From Mangrovimicrobium sp033283325 (GTDB lineage Bacteria > Pseudomonadota > Gammaproteobacteria > Pseudomonadales > Halieaceae), in the NCBI GenBank assembly GCA_033283325.1, contig JAWMQO010000002.1, forward strand, positions 496,001 through 560,000: a stretch of 64,000 bases of DNA, read 5' to 3'. Below, piece after piece: positions 8,442-17,347 of this stretch. The translations under genes and the position numbers were made by a program. Below the pieces are notes generated by a model. The model was not told where the DNA came from. It worked only from the letters and a program-made list of their open reading frames with translations, and did not search any database. The number at the start of each line of letters is the position of its first letter. Within the stretch, counting starts at the first letter, position 1.

Positions 8442-10301
8442 ATGCCAGTAATCCATCGCCTGTCGCCCCGACTGGCCAACCAGATCGCCGCCGGCGAAGT
8501 CGTCGAGCGCCCCGCCTCGGTGGTCAAGGAAGTGCTGGAAAACAGCCTCGACGCCGGTGCGACACGTATCGACATCGAAGTCGAGGCCGGCGGAACCCGG
8601 CTGATTCGCATCCGCGACAACGGTTGCGGTCTGGCGCCGGACGACCTTCCGCTGGCCCTGGCACGGCACGCCACCAGCAAGATCGTCTCCCTCGAGGACC
8701 TGGAGTCTGTGGGCAGCCTCGGCTTTCGCGGCGAGGCGCTGGCGAGTATCGGCTCGGTTTCCCGCCTCACCCTGACCAGCAATCCCTCCGAGAGTGGCAG
8801 CGAGGGCAATATGGCGGCCTCCGAGGGGCGGGACATGGCAGTGGTGACCCGGCCGGCGCCCCATCCCCGCGGTACTACGGTGGAAGTGCGCGACCTGTTC
8901 TTCAATACGCCGGCGCGGCGCAAGTTCCTGCGCACGGAGAAAACCGAGTTCAACCATCTCGAGGAAGTAGTCAAGCGGCTGGCCCTGTCGCGCTTCGATG
9001 TCTCCTTCAGCCTGCGCCACAACGGCCGCGGCGTGCACGATTTTCGCGCCGGCGAAAGTGAAGCCGAGCGCCAGCGGCGGGTCGCCGCGGTCTGTGGGCC
9101 GGCCTTCATGGAGCAGGCCATCTACGTGGAAAACCAGGCAGGGAGTTTTCGCCTGCACGGCTGGGTGGGCCTGCCGACCTTCTCGCGGAGCCAGGCGGAC
9201 CTGCAGTATTTTTACGTCAACGGCCGCATCATCCGCGACCGCCTGATCGCCCATGCGATCAAGCAGGCCTACCGCGACGTGCTCTATCACGGGCGCCACC
9301 CGGCCTTCGTGCTCTACCTGGAGCTGGATCCGGCGCAGGTCGACGTCAACGTGCATCCCACCAAGCACGAGGTACGCTTCCGCGACGGCCGCTCGGTGCA
9401 CAATTTCATCTTCTCGAGCCTGCATCGCAGCCTCGCTGATGTGCGCCCGGCGGACCAGCTGGCGCCGGCGGCGGGCGAGGTGGTGGATGTCGCCACCGGC
9501 GAAATACGCAGCCAGGCCGGCCTGGCCCTGCCTGTCGATGATCGCCCGCGCAATGGCTTCATGGACTCCCCCGCAGGAGTCCGCTCCGCCAGCGATCACC
9601 TCCCCGTCCAGCCCCGGGGAAACCACTTCCCTCGGCCCGCTGCCGCCGCGTCACAACTCGACAGCTACCGCCAGCTCTACGGCAAGCCGCAGGAAGGCGA
9701 GGTCGCCGAGGCGGAAATACCCCCCCTGGGCTACGCCCTGGCACAACTCAAGGGCATCTATATCCTTGCCGAAAACGCCAGTGGCCTGGTGCTGGTGGAC
9801 ATGCACGCCGCGCATGAGCGCATTACCTACGAGCGCCTCAAGCAGGCCCGCGACAGCGATGGCATTCGCAGCCAGCCGCTGCTGGTGCCGCGGTCGGTGG
9901 CGCTCAGCCAGCGGGAGGTCGCCACCGCCCTGGAGCACGCCAGCCTGTTTGCCGCCCTGGGCCTGCAGGTGGACGCGGCGGGAGAGGAGTCGCTGCTGAT
10001 TCGCGAGGTGCCGGTGAGCCTGCGCGATGCGGATGTAGAGCAGTTGCTGCGCGATGTGCTCGCCGACCTGATCGAATACGGCAGCTCGGAACGCATCGAG
10101 GCCCACATGGACGAACTGCTTTCGACGATGGCCTGCCACGGCTCGGTCCGCGCCGGGCGCCGCCTGAGTGTGCCGGAAATGAACGCCCTGCTGCGCGACA
10201 TGGAGGCCACCGAACGCTCCGGCCAGTGCAACCACGGCCGCCCGACCTGGACGCAGTTGAGCCTGGGGGAGCTGGACAAGCTCTTCCTGCGCGGCCGCTG
10301 A
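8442..10301 (+). CDS. mutL: DNA mismatch repair protein MutL (endonuclease-type)
   Basis: GHKL ATPase linking MutS mismatch recognition to strand incision. The N-terminal ATPase motifs NSLDAGATRIDIE, DNGCGL and GFRGEAL are intact. The C-terminal dimerisation domain holds DMHAAHERITYE, close to the metal-binding DQHA(X)2E(X)4E motif of nicking MutL proteins, and CNHGRP, close to their CPHGRP motif. This suggests an endonuclease-proficient MutL of the kind used by bacteria lacking MutH, although the Q-to-M and P-to-N changes are unusual. It runs into miaA after 7 bp. Confidence 0.96.
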   Translation: MPVIHRLSPRLANQIAAGEVVERPASVVKEVLENSLDAGATRIDIEVEAGGTRLIRIRDNGCGLAPDDLPLALARHATSKIVSLEDLESVGSLGFRGEALASIGSVSRLTLTSNPSESGSEGNMAASEGRDMAVVTRPAPHPRGTTVEVRDLFFNTPARRKFLRTEKTEFNHLEEVVKRLALSRFDVSFSLRHNGRGVHDFRAGESEAERQRRVAAVCGPAFMEQAIYVENQAGSFRLHGWVGLPTFSRSQADLQYFYVNGRIIRDRLIAHAIKQAYRDVLYHGRHPAFVLYLELDPAQVDVNVHPTKHEVRFRDGRSVHNFIFSSLHRSLADVRPADQLAPAAGEVVDVATGEIRSQAGLALPVDDRPRNGFMDSPAGVRSASDHLPVQPRGNHFPRPAAAASQLDSYRQLYGKPQEGEVAEAEIPPLGYALAQLKGIYILAENASGLVLVDMHAAHERITYERLKQARDSDGIRSQPLLVPRSVALSQREVATALEHASLFAALGLQVDAAGEESLLIREVPVSLRDADVEQLLRDVLADLIEYGSSERIEAHMDELLSTMACHGSVRAGRRLSVPEMNALLRDMEATERSGQCNHGRPTWTQLSLGELDKLFLRGR

Positions 10302-10308
10302 GCCTGCC

Positions 10309-11274
10309 GTGAGCGACCCCCGCCCCCGGTTGATCTGCCTGCTCGGACCAACCGCTTCGGGTAAGACCGATCTCGCCATCGCCCTGGCGGAGTCACTCGA
10401 CTGTGAACTCGTGAGCGTCGATTCCGCACTGGTCTACCGCGGGCTCGACATCGGCAGCGCCAAGCCCGACTACCCCCATCACCTGGTGGATATCTGTGAT
10501 CCGGCCGAGTCCTACTCCGCCGCCCGCTTCGTCGAGGACGCTCGCCGTACCTGCGCGGAAATCGTTTCCCGCGGCCGCACACCCCTCCTGGTGGGCGGCA
10601 CCATGCTGTATTTTCGTGCTTTTCTGGAGGGGCTCGCGCCGATGCCGGAGGCCGACCCCGCGCTACGCGGGGAAATCGAGGCCCTGGCCGCCGAGCAGGG
10701 TTGGCCCGCCGTCCACGCGGAACTGGCACGGGTCGATCCCGAGTCCGCGGCGCGTATCCACCCCAACCACTCCCAGCGCCTGTGCCGCGCACTGGAGGTC
10801 TATCGCTCCAGCGGCAAGCCCATGTCCGCCTGGCATGCCGAAAGCGGCGCCGCGCCGGGGGATGACTACCGGATCAGCCAGTTTGCGCTGTGCCCGCTGG
10901 ACCGCGGCGAACTGCACCGGCGTATCGCCCTGCGCTTCGAGCTGATGATGCAGGGCGGTTTCCTCGAGGAGGTGCAGGGCCTCTACCAGCGCGGGGACCT
11001 GCACGCGGGCCTGCCGGCAATTCGCGCGGTGGGCTACCGCCAGCTCTGGCAGTACCTCGAGGGCCAATGTTCCCTGGAGGAGGCGGTGGAGGCGGGCATC
11101 GCCGCCACCCGTCAACTGGCGAAGCGCCAGCTGACCTGGTTGCGCAAGTGGCCCGATCTGGGGTGGATATTCACCGATCCGGAGGGGAACATCTCGCCCG
11201 GAGGCCTGTCTGAGTCATATCCGGAGACAATCGGTGGCCCCCCGGCCGCACTTGCTGGTAATTTTTTCCACTAG
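10309..11274 (+). CDS. miaA: tRNA dimethylallyltransferase
   Basis: Adds the isopentenyl group to A37 of tRNAs reading UNN codons. The GTG start at 10309 is eight bases after the mutL stop codon begins. The 321-residue protein has the P-loop LLGPTASGKTDLA, the DSALVYRGLDIGSAKP substrate-site motif, GGTMLYFRAF, and the RAVGYRQLW motif typical of the family. The last ~15 residues are not conserved in the family as I know it. The miaA-hfq-hflX order is conserved. Confidence 0.96.
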   Translation: MSDPRPRLICLLGPTASGKTDLAIALAESLDCELVSVDSALVYRGLDIGSAKPDYPHHLVDICDPAESYSAARFVEDARRTCAEIVSRGRTPLLVGGTMLYFRAFLEGLAPMPEADPALRGEIEALAAEQGWPAVHAELARVDPESAARIHPNHSQRLCRALEVYRSSGKPMSAWHAESGAAPGDDYRISQFALCPLDRGELHRRIALRFELMMQGGFLEEVQGLYQRGDLHAGLPAIRAVGYRQLWQYLEGQCSLEEAVEAGIAATRQLAKRQLTWLRKWPDLGWIFTDPEGNISPGGLSESYPETIGGPPAALAGNFFH

Positions 11275-11303
11275 GGTGCTGCGCTACTGGTCACTGAATG
11301 CTC

Positions 11304-11482
11304 TATAATGTGAACAGGAGTCACAGGGGCCACTCATCGAGTGCCGCCAATCGCCCGAGCGGGTGATTGGGCAAACAGGCACGGTGGTGATTCCGGTGGC
11401 TTTAGTATTGCCAGTCGCTTCTGCACCAGAAGCCCACTTCATTTTTTTTCGGCTCGAGTTGAGCCTGTTAGGAGATCGCACT
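11304..11482 (+). promoter_or_regulatory. hfq promoter and structured leader
   Basis: A perfect TATAAT lies at 11304-11309, with no good -35 at the usual spacing. The leader that follows can form a hairpin at about 11346-11369 (CCAATC pairing with GATTGG). A second hairpin (GCTTCT/AGAAGC, 11417-11433) is followed after about ten bases by a run of eight T (11442-11449). That looks like a weak terminator or attenuator ahead of hfq. An AGGAG ribosome binding site is at 11470-11474. The function of the hairpins is inference. Confidence 0.5.
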
Positions 11483-11731
11483 ATGTCAAAAGGGCATACG
11501 CTACAAGACCCTTACCTGAATCTACTGCGTAAGGAACGCATTCCGGTTTCAATCTACCTGGTCAACGGCATCAAGCTGCAGGGCCAGATTGAATCCTTCG
11601 ATCAATTCGTCGTACTGCTCAAGAATACGGTTAGCCAGATGGTGTACAAGCACGCCATCTCCACCGTTGTGCCGAGCCGTGTCGTGCGCCTGCCGATGCA
11701 GCATCCCCCGGAAGAGGGTAGTGGCAGCTAG
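11483..11731 (+). CDS. hfq: RNA chaperone Hfq
   Basis: Hexameric Sm-like protein that pairs small RNAs with mRNAs. From ATG 11483, with AGGAG nine bases upstream, the protein is 82 residues. The Sm1 region contains the QDPYLN and VSIYLVNGIKLQG segments, and Sm2 is the YKHAISTVVPSR stretch with the YKHA rim/pore residues. The short polar tail ends in EEGSGS. The frame is open upstream but the extension is not Hfq-like. Confidence 0.98.
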   Translation: MSKGHTLQDPYLNLLRKERIPVSIYLVNGIKLQGQIESFDQFVVLLKNTVSQMVYKHAISTVVPSRVVRLPMQHPPEEGSGS

Positions 11732-11781
11732 GTATTTTTCCGGCGGCGCCATGCGCCGCCTGTCCGCTAACCGAGGCTATC

Positions 11782-13053
11782 TTGTTTTTTGACCGACCCG
11801 AGTCCGGGGAGCGGGCAGTGCTCGTTCACCTCAACCTCGACAGCGAAGCCGAGCGCGAGGATCCACGAGAATTCGAGGAACTGGTGCTTTCCGCCGGTGG
11901 TGACCCTGTCGCCTACGTGATGGGCTCCCGCGCCGCTCCCGACCCCCGTAGTTTTGTCGGCCGTGGCAAGCTCGAGGAAATCCTGGAGGAGGTGCGCCTG
12001 CATGAGGCGGAAGTAGTGATATTCAATCACTCCCTCTCGCCCAGCCAGGAGCGCAACCTCGAGAAGGAATTCAAATGCCGGGTGCTCGACCGCACCGGGC
12101 TGATTCTCGACATCTTCGCCCAGCGCGCCCGCACCCACGAGGGCAAGCTGCAGGTGGAGCTGGCCCAGTTGCAGCACATGAGCACCCGGCTGGTCCGCGG
12201 CTGGACCCACCTGGAGCGCCAGAAGGGCGGTATCGGCCTGCGCGGCCCGGGTGAAACCCAGCTGGAAACCGACCGCCGCCTGCTGCGCCAGCGCATCAAG
12301 TCGATCAGCGCGCGGCTGGAGAAAGTCCGCAAGCAGCGCGACCAGGGCCGCCGCTCCCGCCAGCGCCAGGATATCCCCACCGTCTCCCTGGTGGGCTACA
12401 CCAACGCTGGCAAATCCACCCTGTTCAACCGCCTGACCTCCGCCGAGGTCTACGCCGCGGACCAGCTCTTCGCCACCCTCGACCCGACCCTGCGCCGCCT
12501 CGAACTCGACAACGTCGGCCCGGTGGTCCTGGCCGACACCGTGGGCTTTATCGCCCACCTGCCGCACAAGCTGGTCGAAGCCTTCAAGGCGACCCTGGAA
12601 GAAACCCTCAACGCCGATCTACTGCTGCACGTCATCGACGCCGCCAGCCACGAGCGCGAGGGCAACATCTACCAGGTGCGTGAAGTCCTCGAGGAGATCG
12701 GTGCCAGCGGTATTCCCCTGCTGGAGGTCTACAACAAACTCGATCTCCTCGAAATGGAGCCGCGCATCGACCGGGACCCGGACGGTCGACCCGAACGGGT
12801 CTGGCTGAGCGCCGCTACTGGCGCGGGGCTCGAGCTGTTGCTGCAGGCGGTGAGCGAGCTGGTTGGCGAGGACATGGTCAACGAGGAGCTTGAGCTCCAG
12901 CCCGACCAGGGTGGTTTGCGCGCGGCCCTGTACCGCCTTGGCGCAGTGGAGTCTGAGGACTATACCGACGATGGCCTGACTCACCTGCAGGTACGTTTGC
13001 CCAGGGCTGAATGGAATCGCCTGATGAAAAAGGGGCCAGAGCCGTTATTTTAG
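11782..13053 (+). CDS. hflX: GTPase HflX
   Basis: Ribosome-associated GTPase that splits stalled or stressed 70S ribosomes. The 423-residue protein has the HflX N-terminal domain with FVGRGKLEEI and the glycine-rich GGIGLRGPGETQLETDRR linker, then a G domain with P-loop GYTNAGKST, DTVGF and NKLD. The start is TTG 11782, giving an N-terminus like E. coli HflX, with GAGG seven bases upstream. It is followed by a 559-bp gap containing two palindromic elements before hflK. Confidence 0.95.
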   Translation: MFFDRPESGERAVLVHLNLDSEAEREDPREFEELVLSAGGDPVAYVMGSRAAPDPRSFVGRGKLEEILEEVRLHEAEVVIFNHSLSPSQERNLEKEFKCRVLDRTGLILDIFAQRARTHEGKLQVELAQLQHMSTRLVRGWTHLERQKGGIGLRGPGETQLETDRRLLRQRIKSISARLEKVRKQRDQGRRSRQRQDIPTVSLVGYTNAGKSTLFNRLTSAEVYAADQLFATLDPTLRRLELDNVGPVVLADTVGFIAHLPHKLVEAFKATLEETLNADLLLHVIDAASHEREGNIYQVREVLEEIGASGIPLLEVYNKLDLLEMEPRIDRDPDGRPERVWLSAATGAGLELLLQAVSELVGEDMVNEELELQPDQGGLRAALYRLGAVESEDYTDDGLTHLQVRLPRAEWNRLMKKGPEPLF

Positions 13054-13095
13054 TGACTTGATGCGTTTGGTGGGTCTGGTGCCTCGATCCGGGCC

Positions 13096-13205
13096 GCGAA
13101 ATGAAAAGTGACTTATGGAACACGCCAAAAAGCGTACATCCATGTACAGGCTCGGTCGGCGACGTCCTGTCGCCTCACGGTTCCATAAGTCACTTTTCGT
13201 TCCGC
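13096..13205. repeat. 58-nt-core palindromic element, copy A
   Basis: A 58-nt core (13122-13179) is flanked by inverted arms at 13096-13121 and 13180-13205 that pair at 24 of 26 positions. The core contains two internal hairpins: the palindrome GTACATCCATGTAC and GGCGAC/GTCGCC with loop GTCCT. The same 58 bases occur, reverse-complemented and without any mismatch, at 13420-13477 and 38909-38966, but the arms of the three copies are unrelated. There is no T-run, so it is not a standard terminator. Confidence 0.93.
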
Positions 13206-13396
13206 AGCCCTCGCGCAGTGCCATCATCGCATGTCCGTGCACGACCACCACCACAGGGTTTCAGCGCTCTTCAGTTCCCATCCTGATCGAGTACTGGGTG
13301 AATAGAGGCCAGAGTTACAGTACAGCTTTTTCTGATCTGCTCGCCGCCCATACCCGTACTGATGGAAGGGCGAAATTGCGAGGACGGTAGGGTGAC

Positions 13397-13500
13397 TGGA
13401 TCAGCAAGCCCTGTGAAACCGTGAGGCGACAGGACGTCGCCGACCGAGCCTGTACATGGATGTACGCTTTTTGGCGTGTTTCACAGGGCTTGCTGATCCA
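13397..13500. repeat. 58-nt-core palindromic element, copy B
   Basis: The core 13420-13477 is the exact reverse complement of copy A. Its arms, 13397-13419 and 13478-13500, are perfect 23-bp inverted repeats unrelated to the arms of copies A and C. About 190 bp separates it from copy A; that spacer holds no recognisable gene. The two copies sit in opposite orientation between hflX and hflK. Confidence 0.93.
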
Positions 13501-13612
13501 GGCGCCCGGGAATTCCACTCACAGGGCCCGCAGCGTCGGAAATTGGCAACAGGGATAACCCGCAAGCACCAGATTTGTTAGACTTCCCCAGACTTTTTAA
13601 CAGGAGCTGAAT

Positions 13613-14773
13613 ATGGCCTGGAATGAACCGGGTGGCGGCAACAATAATGGCCCCCGCGACCCATGGGGTGGCGGCGACCAGGGCCCGCCTGACCTCGACG
13701 AAGCACTGAAGAAACTGCAGGAAAAATTCGGCGGTTTATTCGGCGGAGGCTCAGGCAGTTCCGGCAGCAGTGGTGGGGGTGGTATCTCAGGTCGCCTGGT
13801 GGGCGTACTGGTCGCCATACTGATCGGTATCTGGTTCTTCATGGGCCTGTACCAGCTCGACGAGCAGGAGCGCGCCGTGGTGCTGCGCTTCGGCAAGTAC
13901 GTCGACACCGTCGGTCCCGGACTGCACTGGAATCCGCCCCTGGTGGACGTCGTTATCAAGGACAACACCACCAAGGTCCGCGCTGCCACGCTCGACGAGA
14001 TCATGCTCACCAAGGACGAGAATATCGTCGAGGTGAAAATGTCCCTGCAGTACGTGATCGACGACCTGACCAAGTTCGTGCTGAAAGTGCGCGATCCCGA
14101 GATATCCCTGCAGCATGCCGCCCAGAGCGCGCTGCGTCACGTGGTCGGCGACACCCGCATGGATATGGCCCTGACAGAAGGGCGGGCACAGATTGCCGTG
14201 GACGTGCGCACTCGCCTGCAGGCTTACCTCGATGCCTATGAAACCGGCATCCGGGTCAGCAAGGTGAACATCGACGAGTCCAAGCCGCCGCGCCAGGTGC
14301 AGTCGGCCTTTGACGACGTGATCAAGGCGCGCGAGGACGAGGAGCGGGTGAAAAACGAAGCCCAGGCCTATGCCAACGGCGTGATACCCGAGGCCCGGGG
14401 TGCCGCCCAGCGACAGATCGAGGACGCCAGTGCATATAAAGAGCAGGTGGTGGCCAATGCCCAGGGTGAAGCGGATCGCTTCGACAAGCTGCTCGCCGAG
14501 TACCGCAAGGCGCCGGAAGTGACCCGCGAGCGACTATACCTGGATGCGGTGCAAGCCGTGTATGGCTCCACCAGCAAGGTTTTGGTGGATGTTGAGGGAG
14601 GCAACAACATGATGTACCTGCCGCTGGACAAGCTGGGCCAGCCCCAGTCCACCAGTGCACCGCGCCGGCTGACGCTGGACAACAGCTCCCTGCGCCAGAT
14701 CACCGATGCGGTTACCGAGCAGTTGCGGCGCGACGCCGCGGCGTCCAGTTCCTCAAGCCGGGGAGGTCGCTGA
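13613..14773 (+). CDS. hflK: FtsH protease activity modulator HflK
   Basis: Membrane SPFH/prohibitin-family protein that, with HflC, encloses the FtsH protease in the inner membrane. The cytoplasmic N-terminus is Gly/Asn/Pro-rich (residues 1-60, with GGSGSSGSSGGGG). A single transmembrane helix follows (about 62-80), then the SPFH domain starting near EQERAVVLRFGKY and a long Ala/Glu/Arg-rich coiled region. The 386-residue length fits. An AGGAG lies just before the ATG. It forms an operon with hflC one base downstream. Confidence 0.96.
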   Translation: MAWNEPGGGNNNGPRDPWGGGDQGPPDLDEALKKLQEKFGGLFGGGSGSSGSSGGGGISGRLVGVLVAILIGIWFFMGLYQLDEQERAVVLRFGKYVDTVGPGLHWNPPLVDVVIKDNTTKVRAATLDEIMLTKDENIVEVKMSLQYVIDDLTKFVLKVRDPEISLQHAAQSALRHVVGDTRMDMALTEGRAQIAVDVRTRLQAYLDAYETGIRVSKVNIDESKPPRQVQSAFDDVIKAREDEERVKNEAQAYANGVIPEARGAAQRQIEDASAYKEQVVANAQGEADRFDKLLAEYRKAPEVTRERLYLDAVQAVYGSTSKVLVDVEGGNNMMYLPLDKLGQPQSTSAPRRLTLDNSSLRQITDAVTEQLRRDAAASSSSSRGGR

Positions 14774-14774
14774 T

Positions 14775-15650
14775 ATGTCCAGTCGTAATATGATTGTGCT
14801 GATCCTTGTTGTCGCCGTGCTGTGGGTGCTCAGCAACAGCCTGTTCGTGGTGCGTGAGACCGAGCGCGGCGTGATGCTCAAGTTTGGTGAAGTGGTCAAC
14901 CCGGACCTCCAGCCCGGCCTTGGCTGGAAGGTCCCCTTCGTCAACAGCGTCCGCCTGTTCGACGGTCGGGTACTGACCGTGGATTCCCAGCCCGAGCGTT
15001 TCTTCACCCAGGAGAAGAAGGCACTGATCGTCGATTCCTACGCGAAATTCCGGGTTTCCGACACCGCCAAGTTCTACACCGCCACCAACGGTGAAGTGCT
15101 CAGGGCGATGCAGCTCCTGTCCCAGCGCATCAACGACGGCCTGCGCAACCAGGTGGCGACCCGCACCATCCAGGAAGTGGTGTCCGGGGAGCGCGACCAG
15201 CTGATGGTCGACCTGCAGGAATCCCTCAACGACGTGGCGCGCTCGGAACTGGGCGTCGAGCTGGTGGATGTTAGGGTGAAGCGCATCGACCTGCCGGCGG
15301 ACGTCTCAGAGTCGGTCTACCGGCGCATGAACGCCGAGCGTGAGAAGGAAGCCCGGGAACACCGTTCACAGGGCCAGGAACTGGCCGAGGGAATTCGCGC
15401 CGCCGCCGATCGCGAGGTAACGGTGATCAAGGCCAATGCCTACCGCGAGGCGGAGCAGATCCGTGGTGAGGGCGATGCCGAGGCGACACGCATCTACGCG
15501 GAGTCCTTCAACCAGGACCCGGAGTTCTACTCCTTCACCCGCAGCCTGAAGGCCTACCAGGATGCCTTCCAGGGCGAGGGTAATATCCTGCTGGTGGAGC
15601 CGGACAGTGAGTTCTTCCGCTATCTGAAGGATTCACGCGGCGGGAAGTAG
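14775..15650 (+). CDS. hflC: Protease modulator HflC
   Basis: Partner of HflK in the HflKC complex around FtsH. From ATG 14775 (GGAGG at 14762) it has 291 residues: an N-terminal signal-anchor helix (about 6-24), then the SPFH domain with ETERGVMLKFGEV and VDSYAKFRV, and a charged helical region with REKEAREHRSQGQELAEG. An in-frame open stretch upstream overlaps hflK and is not used. A 30-bp hairpin begins 16 bp after the stop. Confidence 0.96.
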   Translation: MSSRNMIVLILVVAVLWVLSNSLFVVRETERGVMLKFGEVVNPDLQPGLGWKVPFVNSVRLFDGRVLTVDSQPERFFTQEKKALIVDSYAKFRVSDTAKFYTATNGEVLRAMQLLSQRINDGLRNQVATRTIQEVVSGERDQLMVDLQESLNDVARSELGVELVDVRVKRIDLPADVSESVYRRMNAEREKEAREHRSQGQELAEGIRAAADREVTVIKANAYREAEQIRGEGDAEATRIYAESFNQDPEFYSFTRSLKAYQDAFQGEGNILLVEPDSEFFRYLKDSRGGK

Positions 15651-15666
15651 CGCCGAATGCGCCGAA

Positions 15667-15730
15667 TGGGGTCAGAGCCCTTTTTCCGGGCAGGGCGAGT
15701 GCCCTGCCCGGAAAAAGGGCTCTGACCCCA
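15667..15730. repeat. Perfect 30-bp hairpin repeat with GGGGTCAG ends
   Basis: The sequence 15667-15696 and 15701-15730 are perfect inverted repeats around a 4-nt GAGT loop. The outer end TGGGGTCAGAGCCC resembles a repeat seen in many proteobacterial genomes near IS200-like REP-associated transposases; that link is from memory and not testable here. It lies between hflC and the DUF2065 gene. It could act as a transcription barrier or protect hflC mRNA from 3' decay. Confidence 0.85.
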
Positions 15731-15863
15731 GTCCGGAGTACCCACAAATTCACAGGTACTATCCACGCCGGATGTGATAGCATTCCGTAACCGTGGGATT
15801 CGACGTTTGCACAGCAGGCGGCGCACCCGCGGTTTTTTGTGTCCGGCTGAACGAGGAGGGGCA

Positions 15864-16055
15864 ATGGACTTCTGGCAAGTGCTCCCCGCGGCGCTGGCAC
15901 TGGTACTGATTATCGAAGGGGTGATGCCCTTCCTGAGTCCGTCGCGCTGGCGCGAGCTGGTGGCGACTGTGGCGGCGATGGACGATCGCATCATTCGCAA
16001 CATCGGCCTGGTGAGCATGCTCAGCGGGCTCGCCATGCTTTACTGGGTACACTGA
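15864..16055 (+). CDS. DUF2065 family small membrane protein
   Basis: A 63-residue protein with two hydrophobic segments (about 6-24 and 43-61) separated by a basic loop. The motif FLSPSRWRELV is typical of the family commonly found between hflC and hisZ/purA. The start is ATG 15864 with GAGGAGGG upstream. The function is unknown; the genomic position suggests a role linked to the HflKC/FtsH membrane complex, which is inference. It is nine bases upstream of hisZ. Confidence 0.9.
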   Translation: MDFWQVLPAALALVLIIEGVMPFLSPSRWRELVATVAAMDDRIIRNIGLVSMLSGLAMLYWVH

Positions 16056-16064
16056 AGGTGAGTA

Positions 16065-17231
16065 ATGACATCGGTTGATCGTTGGCGGCTGCCGGACGGT
16101 ATCGAAGAGGTTTTGCCCGGACAGGCGGCGCTCGTGGAGCAGTTGCGGCGGCGCCTGCTCGATCTTTTCGCCAGCTGGGGTTACGAGCTGGTGATCCCGC
16201 CGCTGGTCGAGTTCACCGACTCCCTGCTGACCGGGCTGGGCCAGGACCTCGACCTGCGCACCTTCAAGCTGACCGACCAGCTTTCCGGGCGCAGCATGGG
16301 CGTGCGCGCCGACATCACGCCGCAGGTGGCGCGCATCGACGCCCACAGCCTGGCGCGCGACGGCATCAGCCGCCTGTGCTATGCCGGCTCCATCCTGCAC
16401 ACCCGGCCCAACTCCCTGATGGCCTCCCGCTCGCCGATCCAGCTTGGCGCCGAACTCTACGGCGACGACAGCCTGGCCGCCGATGTCGAGGTGATCCGCC
16501 TCATGCTGGCCACCCTGGAAGCGCTGGGCCTGGAAAGCTATACCCTGGACCTCGGCCATGTCGGCGCCTACCGCGCGGTGCTCGAGGCAGCTGGCCTCGA
16601 CGATGAGCGAGAGGCGCGGATATTCGATTGCCTGCAACGCAAATCCCTGCCGGATCTCCGCATCGCGGTGGAAGGCCTGGACGCCGCCACCGCCGAGCTG
16701 GTCCTGGGGCTGGTCGAGTTGCACGGCGGTGACGACGTCCTGAACCGTGCCCGGGAGCTGTTTGCACGCAGCGCACCGGCTGCGCTGTCTGCGGTAGAAT
16801 CACTCGAGCGGGTGGCGCAACAACTGCGCCAGCAGCAACCCGATATGCAGATTTACTACGACCTCGCCGAATTGCGCGGCTATCATTACCATACCGGTTT
16901 GGTATTCGCCGCCTATGTGCCCGGCCAGGGCAAGGCGCTCGCCAACGGTGGTCGCTACAATGGGGTAGGGGAGGTCTTCGGTCGCTCCCGTGCTGCCACC
17001 GGTTTTGCGACCGACCTGAAGGCGCTGATGAGCCTGTCCGCGGAAACCGTTTCCGCGCAGGCGGCAATTGCCATGCCGGACAGCGACGACCCCGAACTCG
17101 CACTCAAAGTCAAAGCCTTGCGCGAGGCGGGTGAGATCGTGATAAACCGTCTTGCCTCTGCACCGGACCCCCGTTGTGATCGGGAGCTGGTGGAAGTCGA
17201 TGCGGTATGGCAGGTTCGCAAGTTGAAGTAA
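16065..17231 (+). CDS. hisZ: ATP phosphoribosyltransferase regulatory subunit HisZ
   Basis: A histidyl-tRNA synthetase-like protein without aminoacylation activity. It pairs with short-form HisG to make the first enzyme of histidine synthesis. The 388-residue sequence shows class II synthetase-like segments: PPLVEFTDSLLTGLG, the RADITPQVARID motif 2-like stretch, and GGRYNGVGEVFGRSRAATGF near the end. It lies between DUF2065 and purA as in Pseudomonas. A GAAGGTGAG ribosome binding site precedes ATG 16065. Confidence 0.94.
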   Translation: MTSVDRWRLPDGIEEVLPGQAALVEQLRRRLLDLFASWGYELVIPPLVEFTDSLLTGLGQDLDLRTFKLTDQLSGRSMGVRADITPQVARIDAHSLARDGISRLCYAGSILHTRPNSLMASRSPIQLGAELYGDDSLAADVEVIRLMLATLEALGLESYTLDLGHVGAYRAVLEAAGLDDEREARIFDCLQRKSLPDLRIAVEGLDAATAELVLGLVELHGGDDVLNRARELFARSAPAALSAVESLERVAQQLRQQQPDMQIYYDLAELRGYHYHTGLVFAAYVPGQGKALANGGRYNGVGEVFGRSRAATGFATDLKALMSLSAETVSAQAAIAMPDSDDPELALKVKALREAGEIVINRLASAPDPRCDRELVEVDAVWQVRKLK

Positions 17232-17277
17232 GGCCCAGCTTGCACCACTGGAGTTTGAACTGAAATGGACCAGACCC

Positions 17278-17325
17278 GCAGGAGCCAACTCCTCGGGTGA
17301 GCCGCCCGCGGAGCGGGCTCCTACG
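17278..17325. repeat. REP-type palindrome upstream of purA
   Basis: It contains GCCCGCGGAGCGGGCTCCTACG, the same REP motif class seen at 32042, 42095 and 47023 (consensus close to GGGAGC-CCGCTC-GCGGGCGA). An AGGAGCC at its left end pairs with GGCTCCT at its right end, so the whole unit can fold. It lies in the 116-bp hisZ-purA gap. Confidence 0.7.
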
Positions 17326-17347
17326 AAGCAAGACACGAGCAAATCAC

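Noticed and set aside
7118..9121. 667-codon open frame on the minus strand across amiB and mutL
   Set aside because: It is fully antisense to two well-recognised genes, and its composition is typical of GC-rich shadow frames.
13096..13500. Integron attC sites or ordinary terminators
   Set aside because: No attC core sites or integrase are present, and no T-runs follow the stems; the conserved centre with variable arms is the opposite of a normal terminator.
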